A stretch of DNA of 64,000 bases from Paracoccus sp. (in: a-proteobacteria) (lineage in GTDB: Bacteria > Pseudomonadota > Alphaproteobacteria > Rhodobacterales > Rhodobacteraceae), in the NCBI RefSeq assembly GCF_030604785.1, contig NZ_JAUVVF010000004.1:1-64000 (forward strand), given 5' to 3'. The notes under the pieces were generated by a model. That model saw only the letters and a program-made list of their open reading frames with translations, was not told where the DNA came from and did not search any database. A program made the translations under genes and the position numbers. This document shows positions 35,558-50,032 of this stretch, piece after piece. Position 1 is the stretch's first letter, and each line of letters starts with the position of its first letter.

Positions 35558-35818
35558 ATGAAGAAACTCGCCTGCATTCTCGGTGCCGCATCGATGCTTG
35601 CCCTCGGCTCGGCCGCCTTCGCCTATGCCGAGATGGACTCGGACCTGCGCGCGCAACTGATCGAGCTTGGCCTCGACGAGGAAGCGGTCGCGGCGATCGA
35701 CGCCGATCAGGCCGCCGAGGTCCAGGAAATCCTGGCCTCCGAGGCCGAGGAGGACACGATGCGCGACCAGATCCTTGCCCTGATTGCCGCCGAGGAGGCC
35801 GACGAGACCGACGGCTGA
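35558..35818 (+). CDS. Small exported acidic protein, 86 residues
   Basis: From ATG 35558 (AGGAGAACGGAAG upstream) the protein has a clear Sec signal peptide (MKKLACILGAASMLALGSAAFAYA). A mature part of about 62 residues follows with some 24 acidic residues and almost no basic ones (EMDSDLRAQLIELGLDEEAV, EILASEAEEDTMRDQ). It is probably periplasmic and helical. No family is recognised; a cation-binding or EF-hand-free acidic buffer role is only a guess. Hairpins flank it on both sides. An upstream in-frame ATG at 35444 lies inside icd and is not credible. Confidence 0.78.
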   Translation: MKKLACILGAASMLALGSAAFAYAEMDSDLRAQLIELGLDEEAVAAIDADQAAEVQEILASEAEEDTMRDQILALIAAEEADETDG

Positions 35819-35826
35819 GAAGCCCT

Positions 35827-35854
35827 CTCCTCCCGGTTTTCCGACCGGGAGGAG
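35827..35854. terminator. Strong hairpin after the small acidic protein gene
   Basis: A perfect 11-bp stem (ctcctcccggt / accgggaggag) with a 6-base loop starts 8 bp after the stop codon. It separates the icd unit from the glgE operon. Confidence 0.75.
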
Positions 35855-35910
35855 ACCCCTTAGGGTCGCACTGCGATCCTTCGACCAACAAAGATCAGCC
35901 CCCGGGTTCA

Positions 35911-35935
35911 GGAACATCATCCCGTTCCGCAGGTT
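35911..35935 (+). promoter_or_regulatory. Candidate general-stress (EcfG-type) promoter before glgE
   Basis: GGAAC at 35911-35915 and GTT at 35933-35935 are separated by 17 bases, the spacing of alphaproteobacterial EcfG promoters (GGAAC-N16/17-cGTT). It is 32 bp before the glgE start. The usual C before GTT is G here, and GGAAC also forms a small dyad with GTTCC at 35924-35928, so this is tentative. Confidence 0.4.
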
Positions 35936-35967
35936 CCTCGCGCCTTGCAATCCGAGGGGGCCAGCCA

Positions 35968-38012
<2,045 letters not shown>

Positions 38013-38016
<4 letters not shown>

Positions 38017-41000
38017 ACCGGCCCCTGTCCGGGCGCGACGGCGCCAGCTTCGCGGTGAAGGGCGGCATCGACCGGTCGCAGGCCGACTGGTATAAGGACG
38101 CCGTCATCTACCAGCTTCATATCAAGGCGTTCATGGATTCGAACGGCGACGGCATCGGCGATTTCGCCGGGCTGATGCAGCGGCTGGATTACGTTCAGGA
38201 ACTGGGCGTCACGGCGATCTGGCTCTTGCCCTTCTACCCTTCGCCTCTGCGCGATGACGGCTACGACATCTCGGATTACCGCTCGATCAATCCGTCCTAC
38301 GGGACAATGAAGGACTTCAAGGCCTTCGTGACCGAGGCGCACAGGCGCGGCATCCGCGTCATCACCGAACTGGTGATCAACCACACATCGGACCAGCATC
38401 CCTGGTTCCAGCGGGCGCGGCGAGCAAAGCCTGGCTCTGCCGCCCGCGACTGGTATGTCTGGTCCGACACGGATGAGAAATGGCCCGAAACGCGGATCAT
38501 CTTTCTGGATACCGAAAAATCCAACTGGACCTGGGACCCTGTCGCGGGCGCCTATTACTGGCACCGCTTCTATTCGCACCAGCCCGACCTGAATTTCGAC
38601 AATCCGCGCGTTCTGGCCGAGGTGCTGAAGGTCATGCGGATGTGGCTGGACATGGGCGTCGACGGCCTGCGGCTGGACGCTATTCCCTATCTGGTCGAAC
38701 GCGACGGCACCAACAACGAGAACCTGCCCGAGACGCATGACGTCCTCAAGGCGATCCGTGCGGACCTCGACGCGCACTTCCCCGATCGGATGCTGCTGGC
38801 CGAGGCGAACCAGTGGCCCGAGGACACGCGCCCCTATTTCGGCGACGGGGACGAGTGCCACATGGGCTTTCACTTCCCCCTGATGCCACGCATGTACATG
38901 GCGCTGGCGCAGGCGGACCGGCACCCGATCACCGACATCATCCGCCAGACGCCCGAAATCCCCGAGAATTGCCAATGGGGCATCTTCCTGCGCAACCATG
39001 ACGAGCTGACGCTGGAAATGGTGACGTCGGAAGAGCGGGACTATCTGTGGCAGACCTACGCCACCGATACCCGCGCGCGCATCAATCTGGGCATCCGCCG
39101 CAGGCTGGCGCCCCTGATGCAGAACGACCGCCGCAAGATCGAGCTGCTCAATTCGCTGCTGCTGTCCATGCCCGGCACGCCGATCATCTATTACGGCGAC
39201 GAGATCGGCATGGGCGACAATTACTATCTGGGCGACCGCGACGGCGTGCGCACGCCGATGCAATGGTCGGGCGACCGCAATGCGGGCTTTTCCACCGCCA
39301 AGCCGCAGCAGCTTTACCTGCCCGCCATCATCGACGCCGTCTATGGCCATCAGGTCATCAATGTCGAGGCGCAGGCCGAGGACCCGTCCTCGCTGCTGAA
39401 CTGGATGCGGCGGATGATCACCGTGCGCCGCCAGCACCCCGCCTTTGGCCGGGGCGAGATGACGCTGCTTTACCCCGGCAACCGCAAGATCCTGGCCTAT
39501 CTGCGCCAGCACGAGGGGCGCGCCTATCTCTGCGTGGCGAACCTGTCGGATGCCGCCCAGGCGGTGGAACTGGACCTCGCGCGCCATCGCGGGCGGGTGC
39601 CGGTGGAACTGACGGGGCGCTCGGCCTTTCCGCCGATCGGCGATCTGCCCTACATGCTGACGCTGCCAGCCTACGGCTTCTACTGGTTCGCCCTGTCGGG
39701 CCCCGAGGAGATGCCGTCCTGGCACGACCAGTTGCCCGAGATCCTGCCCGAATTCATCACCCTGACCACGCGGGACGGCACCGTCGCCACCGCGTTGGCG
39801 GGGCGCGAGGGTGCCCAGTTCCGCCACGAGGTGCTGCCGCAATGGCTGCCCCTGCAACGCTGGTTCGCGGCCAAGGATCAGGCCGCGCCCGACCGCGTCG
39901 GGCTGGACCATCTTGGCGATCTGGGACAAGGCGAACACGCGCTGGTCTCGATCCGCACCGCCGATGGCGCGGACGCGCCGCGCTACTTCCTGCCGCTGTC
40001 GGCCCGGTGGGGCGACGACCATCTGCGGCCGGGCGCGCCCAAACTGTCCTGGACCTTGGCCAAGATCCGCCACACCGCGCGCGTGGGCGCGCTGATCGAC
40101 GGGGCCTTCGACGAAAGGCTGCCGGTCCTGATGCTGGACGCGATGAAGGCCGACAACCGTCAAGGCGCGCTGCATTATCACGGCACAGATGCCCTGCGCG
40201 CCATCGCCGATCCCGGCGCGCTGCGTCAGCTGGGGGTGGAACAGTCAAACCTGTCGGTCGCCTTCTCGGACCAGATCATCCTCAAGCTCTACCGCAGGCT
40301 GCGGGCGGGGCGGCAACCCGATGTCGAGGTCGCGCACTTCCTGACCGAGGTCGCCGGCTACGCGCATACGCCGCGCTATCTGGGTCATCTGGCGCATGTG
40401 GCCGAGGACGAGACCGTGCTAGCCGCCGCATTCGCCTTTGTCCCCAATCGCGGGGATGCCTGGTCGGGCGTGATCGACGCGCTGTCGCTGGAACTGAACG
40501 ATCACGAGACCTGGTCGCTGACCGCCGACGATCCTGCGCCGCCGCATGGCTTCGACTTTCCCCTGTCGATCGGCGCGCTTCTGGGGCAGCGGACGGCTGA
40601 GCTGCATCTGGCGCTGGCGACCCCGAGCGATGACCCGGCCTTTGCGGCCGAGCCGATGACTGCGGGGCATCTGTCGCACTGGGCCGCCGAAGCCGAGGCC
40701 GAGGCCACAAAGCTTCTGGACAGGCTGGAGGCCGCGGACCTTCCCGAGGACGCCGCGCCGCTTGCCGCCAGACTGATCGAGAACCGGGCGCTGCTGTTGG
40801 ACCGTCTGCGCGGGATCGGTCAGATGCAGCCCTCTGCCAGCCTGACGCGGATCCATGGCGATTTTCATCTGGGGCAGGTTCTGCTGGCCCAGAACGACAT
40901 CGCCATCATCGATTTCGAGGGCGAACCCTCGCGCAGCCTGGCCGAGAGGCGGGCGAAGACCTCGCCCCTGCGCGATGTGGCGGGGATGCTGCGCTCGTTC

Positions 41001-41299
41001 GACTATGCCGCGCAGACAGCCGCCGCGCGCCATCGCACCAGCTTTGGCGGCTCGGCGGAACGCGCCCTCGAACGGATCGGGGAATGGCGCGCAACGGCCA
41101 GTGACGCCTTCCTGACGGCCTATCGCCACCAGATGCAGGGCGCCCCGAACATGCCCGCCGAGCCCTTGGCCGGGGCGCTCCTGGACCTCTTCCTGCTACA
41201 GAAGGCGGTCTACGAGGCAGGCTACGAACTGGGCAACCGCCCTGCCTGGATCGGCATTCCGCTGGCCGGCATCCTTGATCTGCTGAACCGAGAGGCCCC

Positions 41300-41303
<4 letters not shown>
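38013..41303 (+). CDS. treS: Trehalose synthase fused to maltokinase
   Basis: The 1096-residue fusion channels trehalose to maltose-1-phosphate. Residues about 15-560 are a GH13 trehalose synthase ([19 protein letters not shown], nucleophile Asp222 in LRLDAIPYL, Glu264 in [11 protein letters not shown], Asp330 in [12 protein letters not shown]). Residues about 590-1096 are a maltokinase (Pep2) with an aminoglycoside-kinase-like core: [13 protein letters not shown] near 945 and [20 protein letters not shown] near 965. The product feeds GlgE, whose gene overlaps its start. Such fusions are known in several proteobacteria. Confidence 0.95.
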
Positions 41304-43476
<2,173 letters not shown>

Positions 43477-43480
<4 letters not shown>

Positions 43481-45558
43481 GCAAGAACGACCTTATCGTC
43501 CATCCGGGCAGCCCGGCCTCTCTGGGCGCGACCTGGGACGGATCGGGAACGAATTTCGCCATCTTCTCGGCCCACGCCACCAAGGTCGAGCTGTGCCTGT
43601 TCGACAGACGCGGCAAGCGCGAGACCGACCGCATCCCGCTGCCTGAATACACCGACGAGGTCTGGCACGGCTATCTGCCTCAGGTGCGGCCCGGCCAGCT
43701 TTACGGCTACCGGGTCCACGGCCCCTATGACCCCGCGAACGGGCATCGCTTCAATCCCAACAAGCTGCTGCTGGACCCCTACGCGTTGGAGCTTCAGGGC
43801 GATATCCGGTGGCATGACGCGCTGTTCGGCTATCGGATCGGGCATGGCCGCGAGGATCTGTCCTTCGACCGGCGCGACAGCGCCTTTGTCATGCCCAAAT
43901 GCGTCGTCGTCGATCCGGCCGTCACATGGGGCCCGGACCTGCGCCCGAACCGTCCCTGGGCCGAAACGGTCATCTACGAGGCGCATGTCAAGGGCATGAC
44001 CGCTCGCCATCCCGGCATCCCTGAAAAGCTGCGCGGCAGTTTTGGCGGGCTGGCCGATCCGCGCGTGATCGAGCATCTGACCGATCTGGGCGTCACCGCG
44101 ATCGAGCTGATGCCCGCCCAGGCCTTCTTCGACGACCGCTACCTGATCGAGAAGGGCCTGACGAATTACTGGGGCTACAACACGGCGGGCTTCTTCGCGC
44201 CGGCCATGCGCTACATCTCCCCCGGGGCGAACCTGCACGAATTCAAGCTGATGGTCCGCCGCCTGCACGAGGCCGGGATCGAGGTGATCCTGGACGTGGT
44301 CTACAACCACACGGCCGAGGGCAACCATATGGGCCCGACCCTCAGCTTTCGCGGCATCGACAATGCCAGCTATTACATCCAGGCCGACGATCCGCGCTAT
44401 TACTTCGACACGACGGGCTGCGGCAACACGCTGGACCTGACCCATCCGCGCGTGCTGCAGATGGTGATGGACAGCCTGCGCTACTGGGTGCAGGACTGCC
44501 ATGTCGACGGCTTCCGCTTTGATCTGGCTTCGTCTCTCGGGCGCGACCGCGATCAGTTCAGCCCCTCGGCCACGTTCCTCGACACGGTGCGGCAGGACCC
44601 GGTCCTGTCGGGCGTCAAGCTGATCGCAGAGCCCTGGGATACGGGCGCGAACGGCTATCAGCTGGGGAATTTCCCGCCCGGCTGGGCCGAATGGAATGAC
44701 CAGTATCGCGACACCGTGCGGTCCTACTGGAAGGGCGATCAGGCGATGCTGCCCGCCCTGGCATCCTGCCTGACCGGCTCGGCCGACCGTTTCGACAAGC
44801 GCGGCCGCCGCCCCTGGGCCAGCGTGAACTTCGTCACCGCCCATGACGGTTTCACGCTGATGGACACGGTCAGCTACAACGACAAGCACAACGAGGCGAA
44901 CAAGGAAGACAACCGCGACGGCCATTCCGACAATCGCAGCTGGAATTGCGGGGTCGAGGGGCCGACCGGGGACGAGGACATCCTCGATCTGCGCGACGGG
45001 CTGCGCCGGGCGATGATGACCACACTGATGCTGTCGCAGGGCACGCCGATGATCCTGATGGGCGACGAGATCGGCCGCAGCCAGGGCGGCAACAACAACG
45101 CCTATTGCCAGGACAATGCCATGAACTGGCTGGACTGGGATGACCCCGCCCCGCGCGAAGGCGCGTTCCGCGACTATCTGCGCGGCCTGATCGCGCTGCG
45201 CCGCTCGCGTCCGCTTCTGTCGCTGCCGTCCTTTCTCAGCAGCGACCGGCTGCGGGTGCGGGTCGAGTGGCTGCGCCCGGACGGCCAGCCGATGGAGGAC
45301 GAGAACTGGCACGACCCCGACGCCCGCAGCGTCGGCATGTGGCTGCGCAACGACGGCGAAAGCCTGCTGGTGCTGTTCAACGCCCATTTCGAGCCCGTCC
45401 CCATGACCCTGCCGCCGCCGGACCATGCCAGCGCGTGGACCTGCCTTCTGGACAGCGACAGCGGCGCCCTGCATTTGCGCGACGCCCCGGTCCAGTCGAA
45501 CCACAATCCCGCCCTTGCCCCCCGCAGCATCATGGTCCTGGAGGATCGCCCCTCATGA
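43477..45558 (+). CDS. glgX: Glycogen debranching enzyme (isoamylase type)
   Basis: The 693-residue protein starts at ATG 43477, overlapping the glgB stop (ATGA). It has the N-terminal CBM48 ([28 protein letters not shown]) and a GH13 barrel with the nucleophile Asp349 in [13 protein letters not shown], the acid Glu385 in LIAEPWDTG and [20 protein letters not shown]. It removes alpha-1,6 branches, giving linear maltodextrins that TreY can use. In this operon it links glycogen breakdown to trehalose formation. Confidence 0.95.
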
Positions 45559-47297
45559 GTCGCAACTATGCCTGGGGACCCCAGCCGGTCGAGGGCGGGA
45601 CCCGCTTCCGCCTCTGGGCGCCGGGTCAGGACCATCTGTCGCTGCGATGCGGCGGGCTGGATCACCCGATGCAGCCCGAAGAAGGGGGCTGGTTCGCGCT
45701 GACGCTGGAGGGTGTGGCTCCGGGCGCGGAATACGGCTTTCTGCTGACCGACGGCCGTGTAGTGCCGGACCCCGCCTCGCGCATGCAGGCCGGGTCGGTC
45801 CACGGCCTGTCGCGGCTGGCCGTTCCGGGCCGGTTCGACTGGCATCCATGGACCCCGCGCCCCTGGGAAGAGGCGGTGATCCTGGAACTGCATGTCGGCA
45901 CATTCACCCCGGAAGGCACGTTCCGCGCGGTGATCGACCGCCTGCCCCATCTGGTCGCCACCGGGATCACCGCGATCGAGATCATGCCCGTCGCACAATT
46001 CGCCGGCAATCGCGGCTGGGGCTATGATGGCGTGCTGCCCTATGCCCCCCATCCCGCCTATGGAACGCCCGACGACCTCAGGGCCTTGGTCGATGCCTGC
46101 CACAGGCATGGGCTGATGGCACTGCTGGACGTCGTCTACAATCATTTCGGACCCGAGGGAAATTACCTCGCGGCCTATGCGCCTGACTTCTTCGACCCTG
46201 ACCGACTGACGCCCTGGGGCAAGGCCATCGCCTATGACCGCCAACCCGTGCGGCGCTTCTTCATCGAGAACGCGCTTTACTGGCTGGATGAATTCCGGTT
46301 CGACGGGTTGCGTCTGGACGCGGTCGATCACCTGCGCGACGCCAGCGACCCCGAAATCCTGGTCGAGATCGCGCAAGAGATCCGCGCCCACTTCCCCCAC
46401 GCCCATCTGACGACCGAGGACAACCGCAACATCACCGCCCTGCACGAACGCGGTCCCGACGGCGGCGTGCCGCTCTATACGGCCGAATGGAACGACGATT
46501 TCCACAACGTGGCCCATGTGATCGCCACCGGCGAGGCCGAGGGCTATTACGCCGATTTCGCCACCGACCCCTGGCCGAAATTCGGCCGCGCGCTGGCCGA
46601 GGGCTTTGTCTGGCAGGGCGAAGGCGGGCACGGCGCGCCCTCGACCCATCTGCCGCCGACGGCCTTTGTCGATTTCCTGCAGAACCACGACCAGACCGGC
46701 AATCGCGCCTTCGGCGAGCGGCTGCTGACGCTGGCGCCCGAGCCCATGGTCCGGGCGCTGATGACCATCCACCTGCTGTCGCCGCATGTGCCTCTGATGT
46801 TCATGGGCGAGGAATGGGGCGAGACCCGGCCCTTCGCCTTTTTCACCGATTTCGACGGCGATCTTGCCCGGATCGTGCGCGAAGGGAGGCGCCGCGAATT
46901 CGCGGGCTTTGCCGCCTTCGAGGCCGAGGCGACCCGCGACGCCATTCCCGATCCCAATGCCCCTCAGACCTTCGAGGCCTCGCGCATCGACTGGAACCGC
47001 GCCGCCTCGCCCGAGGGACGGGACTGGCTGGCCTTTGTGCGGGGGCTGCTGGACCTGCGGCGGGACTGGGTCCTGCCGCATCTGAAGGGGGCGCCGGGCC
47101 GTTCGGGCCGGGTGATCCGGGCCGAGGACGGCCTGATCGCGGTCGACTGGACGCTGAATGGCGCACGGCTGGGCCTGCGGGCCAACCTGTCCGAGGCCGA
47201 GGCCGACTTGCCGCCCGGCGCGGGTCTCTGCATCCACGGCCTGCCCGGTGCACTGCCGCCGTCTCAGGTCGCCTGGTGGCACGAGGTCGCCGAATGA
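45555..47297 (+). CDS. treZ: Malto-oligosyltrehalose trehalohydrolase
   Basis: TreZ releases trehalose from maltooligosyltrehalose. The 580-residue protein starts at ATG 45555 (ATGA overlap with glgX). The N-terminal domain is YAWGPQPVEGGTRFRLWAP. The barrel has the nucleophile Asp255 in DGLRLDAVDHL, the acid Glu288 in HLTTEDNRN and the transition-state Asp in FLQNHDQTGNRAFGERL. The motif NHFGPEGNYL is typical of TreZ. It lies directly before treY and completes the two-step glucan-to-trehalose route. Confidence 0.95.
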   Translation: MSRNYAWGPQPVEGGTRFRLWAPGQDHLSLRCGGLDHPMQPEEGGWFALTLEGVAPGAEYGFLLTDGRVVPDPASRMQAGSVHGLSRLAVPGRFDWHPWTPRPWEEAVILELHVGTFTPEGTFRAVIDRLPHLVATGITAIEIMPVAQFAGNRGWGYDGVLPYAPHPAYGTPDDLRALVDACHRHGLMALLDVVYNHFGPEGNYLAAYAPDFFDPDRLTPWGKAIAYDRQPVRRFFIENALYWLDEFRFDGLRLDAVDHLRDASDPEILVEIAQEIRAHFPHAHLTTEDNRNITALHERGPDGGVPLYTAEWNDDFHNVAHVIATGEAEGYYADFATDPWPKFGRALAEGFVWQGEGGHGAPSTHLPPTAFVDFLQNHDQTGNRAFGERLLTLAPEPMVRALMTIHLLSPHVPLMFMGEEWGETRPFAFFTDFDGDLARIVREGRRREFAGFAAFEAEATRDAIPDPNAPQTFEASRIDWNRAASPEGRDWLAFVRGLLDLRRDWVLPHLKGAPGRSGRVIRAEDGLIAVDWTLNGARLGLRANLSEAEADLPPGAGLCIHGLPGALPPSQVAWWHEVAE

Positions 47298-49870
47298 TCC
47301 CCCTGCGCGCGACATACCGCCTGCAATTCAGTGCCGATTTCCGCTTTGTCGATGCCGCTGCGCTGGTGCCGTGGCTGGCCTCGATGGGAATCAGCCATGT
47401 CTATGCCTCGCCCATCTTCGCCGCCCGCCCCGGCAGCACGCACGGCTATGACGTCACCGATTACAACCGCCTCAACCCCGCCTTGGGCACGCGCGCCGAT
47501 TTCGATGCGATGGTCGCGACCCTCGACGATCACGATATGGGGCTGATCCTCGACTTCGTGCCGAATCACATGGGCATCGGGGGCGATGCGAATGCCTGCT
47601 GGGACAGCGTGATGGAATGGGGTCCGCACAGCCCCTATGCCCATTGGTTCGACATCGACTGGGACCGGCTGGAGGGCAAGCTGCTGTTTCCCTTTCTGGG
47701 CGCCGCCTATGGCACCGTGCTGGAAGAGGGCGGCTTGCGGCTGCAACTGGAACAGGACGGACGTCTTGCCGTGCGCGCCCATGACAGCCACCGCCTGCCG
47801 ATCAACCCGCTGGATTATGCCGAAATCCTCGACTGTGCGGGATCGCCACTGGCACCCGCCTTTGCCGCGATGGCAGGTGCGGGGCCGACGCATCCCGGCT
47901 GGGCGGACCTGTTCGCGCAGCTGGCCGAGGCCGGGGCCGATCTGTCACCTTATGAGGACACGGCGCGGCTGGATGCATTGATCGTACGCCAGCATTGGCG
48001 GGCAGCCAGCTTCACGCTGGACGCAGACGCGATAAACTACCGGCGCTTCTTCACGATCAGCGATCTGGCCGGGGTCCGGGTCGAGGATCCGCGCGTCTTC
48101 GACGAGACACACGCTTTGGTCCTGTCGCTTCTGCGCGAAGGCTCGGCCAGCGGCATCCGCATCGACCATATCGACGGCCTGCGCGACCCGCGCGGCTATT
48201 GCCGCAGGCTGCGCCAGGCGGTCGGCAAACCCTTCTGGCTGTTCGTGGAGAAGATCCTCGGACCTGACGAGGCCCTACCGGCCGATTGGGACACGGACGG
48301 GACGACGGGCTACGAATTCGCCAATCAGGTCGTGACCCTCATGGCGGACCCGGCCGGCAAGGCCGCGCTGGACCGAATCTATGCCGAGACGACCGGCCAG
48401 AGCCAACCGCCCGACGAGATCGTGCACGAGGGCAAGCTGGCGGTCATGTCCGGTCCCATGCGCGCCGAGGCCGAGGCCCTGACCGACGCGCTGGCCGCGA
48501 TCGCCGCAGAGACGCCGCAATGGGCCGATCTGGGCCGCGGGGCGATCCGCGAGGCTCTGATGCAGCTGATCGCGGCGCTGGACGTCTATCGCACCTATGG
48601 CGACGCGCAGGGAATGCCCGCCGAAAGCCGCGCCCGGATCGAGGCGGCGCTGGACCGCGCCCGCGCCCGTGCGCCCGATCCCGACCCGGTGGTGTGGGAC
48701 ATGCTGGCCGCGACGCTGACGCTGGACGCGCTTGGAACCCTGCCTGATCAGCGCGAGGCAATCATGGCGGCCGTGACGCGTTTCCAGCAGCTTTCGGGAC
48801 CGGTCATGGCCAAGGGGCTCGAGGATCGCGCCCTCTATCGCTTCAACCGGCTGATCGCCCTGAACGAGGTCGGCTCTCATCCAGGCGATACGGAATTGTC
48901 GGTGGCCGAATTCCACGCGGCTCAGTCGGCGCGGCTGGAACAGACGCCCCGGAACATGCTGTGCACCGCCTCCCATGACACGAAGCGCGGCGAGGATGCG
49001 CGGATGCGGATCGTCGCGATCAGCAGCAACACCGCCCTGTGGGAGACGCGGCTGGCCGATTGGAGCATGCTGCTGGGCGATGCCGCCTCGGGCGTCGATC
49101 CGAACGAGCTCTATTTCTTCTACCAGCTGCTTCTGGGCCTCTGGCCTGACGATGGCGTCGTGGACGACGATCTGGCCGCACGGGTGCGTGACGGCATGCT
49201 CAAATCCGTGCGCGAGGCCGCGGCCAATACGCGCTGGATCAACCCGGACGAAGCCTACGAAGCGGCCTTGGACCGGCTGATCACGGCGGCGCTGACCCAG
49301 CCGGGCTTCCGCGAATCCTTCACCGGCTTCCTGTCCGCCCTGCGCCCGGATGCCGAGGCCGCCAGCCTGATCCAGACGGTCCTGAAGCTGACCGTGCCGG
49401 GCGTGCCCGACATCTATCAGGGCGCCGAGGCAGGAGACCATTCGCTGGTCGATCCCGACAATCGCCGACCCGTCGATTTCGCGCTGCGCCGCGAGATGCT
49501 GGATGCATGGGATGGCGGTCCGCCCCTGTCGGGTTCGGGCGGCTTCGCCGCGCAGAAGCTGCGCCTGACGGCCGCGCTGCTGCGCCTGCGGGCCGCAAGG
49601 CCCGACCTGTTCGCCAAGGGGCTTTATCGTCCCCTGCCCGCCTCGGGCCCCGGTGCGGCGTCGGTTCTGGCGTTCCTGCGCGAGGACGGGACGGATTCGC
49701 TGATGGTGGCGGTCGCGCTGCATCCGCGCCCCGATTGGGCGAATGTGGTTCTGCCGCATCCCGGCAGCCCGGACCGCTGGCGCGACATCCTGGACGAGCG
49801 GCTGGTCGCACCGGATGATGCTGCGGACCTTTTCTCACGGCGTCGGGTGGCGGTCCTGCGCCCGGATTGA
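47294..49870 (+). CDS. treY: Maltooligosyltrehalose synthase
   Basis: TreY rearranges the reducing end of maltodextrins to a trehalosyl unit. The 858-residue protein starts at ATG 47294 (MIPLRATYRLQFSADFRF), overlapping the treZ stop. Family motifs are GISHVYASPIFAARPGSTHGYDV, DFVPNHMGIGG, the nucleophile Asp291 in GIRIDHIDGLRDP, the acid Glu319 in FVEKILGPDE and TASHDTKRGEDAR. The length is within the range of the family. It is the last gene of the six-gene operon; no clear terminator follows. Confidence 0.95.
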   Translation: MIPLRATYRLQFSADFRFVDAAALVPWLASMGISHVYASPIFAARPGSTHGYDVTDYNRLNPALGTRADFDAMVATLDDHDMGLILDFVPNHMGIGGDANACWDSVMEWGPHSPYAHWFDIDWDRLEGKLLFPFLGAAYGTVLEEGGLRLQLEQDGRLAVRAHDSHRLPINPLDYAEILDCAGSPLAPAFAAMAGAGPTHPGWADLFAQLAEAGADLSPYEDTARLDALIVRQHWRAASFTLDADAINYRRFFTISDLAGVRVEDPRVFDETHALVLSLLREGSASGIRIDHIDGLRDPRGYCRRLRQAVGKPFWLFVEKILGPDEALPADWDTDGTTGYEFANQVVTLMADPAGKAALDRIYAETTGQSQPPDEIVHEGKLAVMSGPMRAEAEALTDALAAIAAETPQWADLGRGAIREALMQLIAALDVYRTYGDAQGMPAESRARIEAALDRARARAPDPDPVVWDMLAATLTLDALGTLPDQREAIMAAVTRFQQLSGPVMAKGLEDRALYRFNRLIALNEVGSHPGDTELSVAEFHAAQSARLEQTPRNMLCTASHDTKRGEDARMRIVAISSNTALWETRLADWSMLLGDAASGVDPNELYFFYQLLLGLWPDDGVVDDDLAARVRDGMLKSVREAAANTRWINPDEAYEAALDRLITAALTQPGFRESFTGFLSALRPDAEAASLIQTVLKLTVPGVPDIYQGAEAGDHSLVDPDNRRPVDFALRREMLDAWDGGPPLSGSGGFAAQKLRLTAALLRLRAARPDLFAKGLYRPLPASGPGAASVLAFLREDGTDSLMVAVALHPRPDWANVVLPHPGSPDRWRDILDERLVAPDDAADLFSRRRVAVLRPD

Positions 49871-49949
49871 TCAAGGCTGGCGTGGTCCGGCCTCATGGGC
49901 CGCCCGGAATTTGAACAAGGTGCAATACTTGCATCCACACAATTGAAGA

Positions 49950-49978
49950 TTGTTCGATTAAACCGTTCCGTATATTAT
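49950..49978 (+). promoter_or_regulatory. Candidate sigma-70-type promoter of the sensor kinase gene
   Basis: TTGTTC (49950-49955) and TATTAT (49973-49978) are 17 bases apart in a short AT-rich stretch (about 49915-50010) that contrasts with the GC-rich surroundings. The kinase start is about 55 bp downstream. Confidence 0.5.
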
Positions 49979-50032
49979 CGCGTTGCATCTATCCAAGACC
50001 AGCCGTTCGACGAGGTTAACCGGTCGACCAGC

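Noticed and set aside
45174-47315. A 713-codon minus-strand frame opposite glgX and treZ
   Set aside because: It is antisense to two well-supported GH13 genes with catalytic motifs; the frame itself shows no recognisable domain.
49945-49980. CGTATA upstream of the sensor kinase as another ECF-type promoter
   Set aside because: The -10 box is not CGTATG and no GGATG box lies at the right distance. A sigma-70-like TTGTTC-N17-TATTAT fits better.
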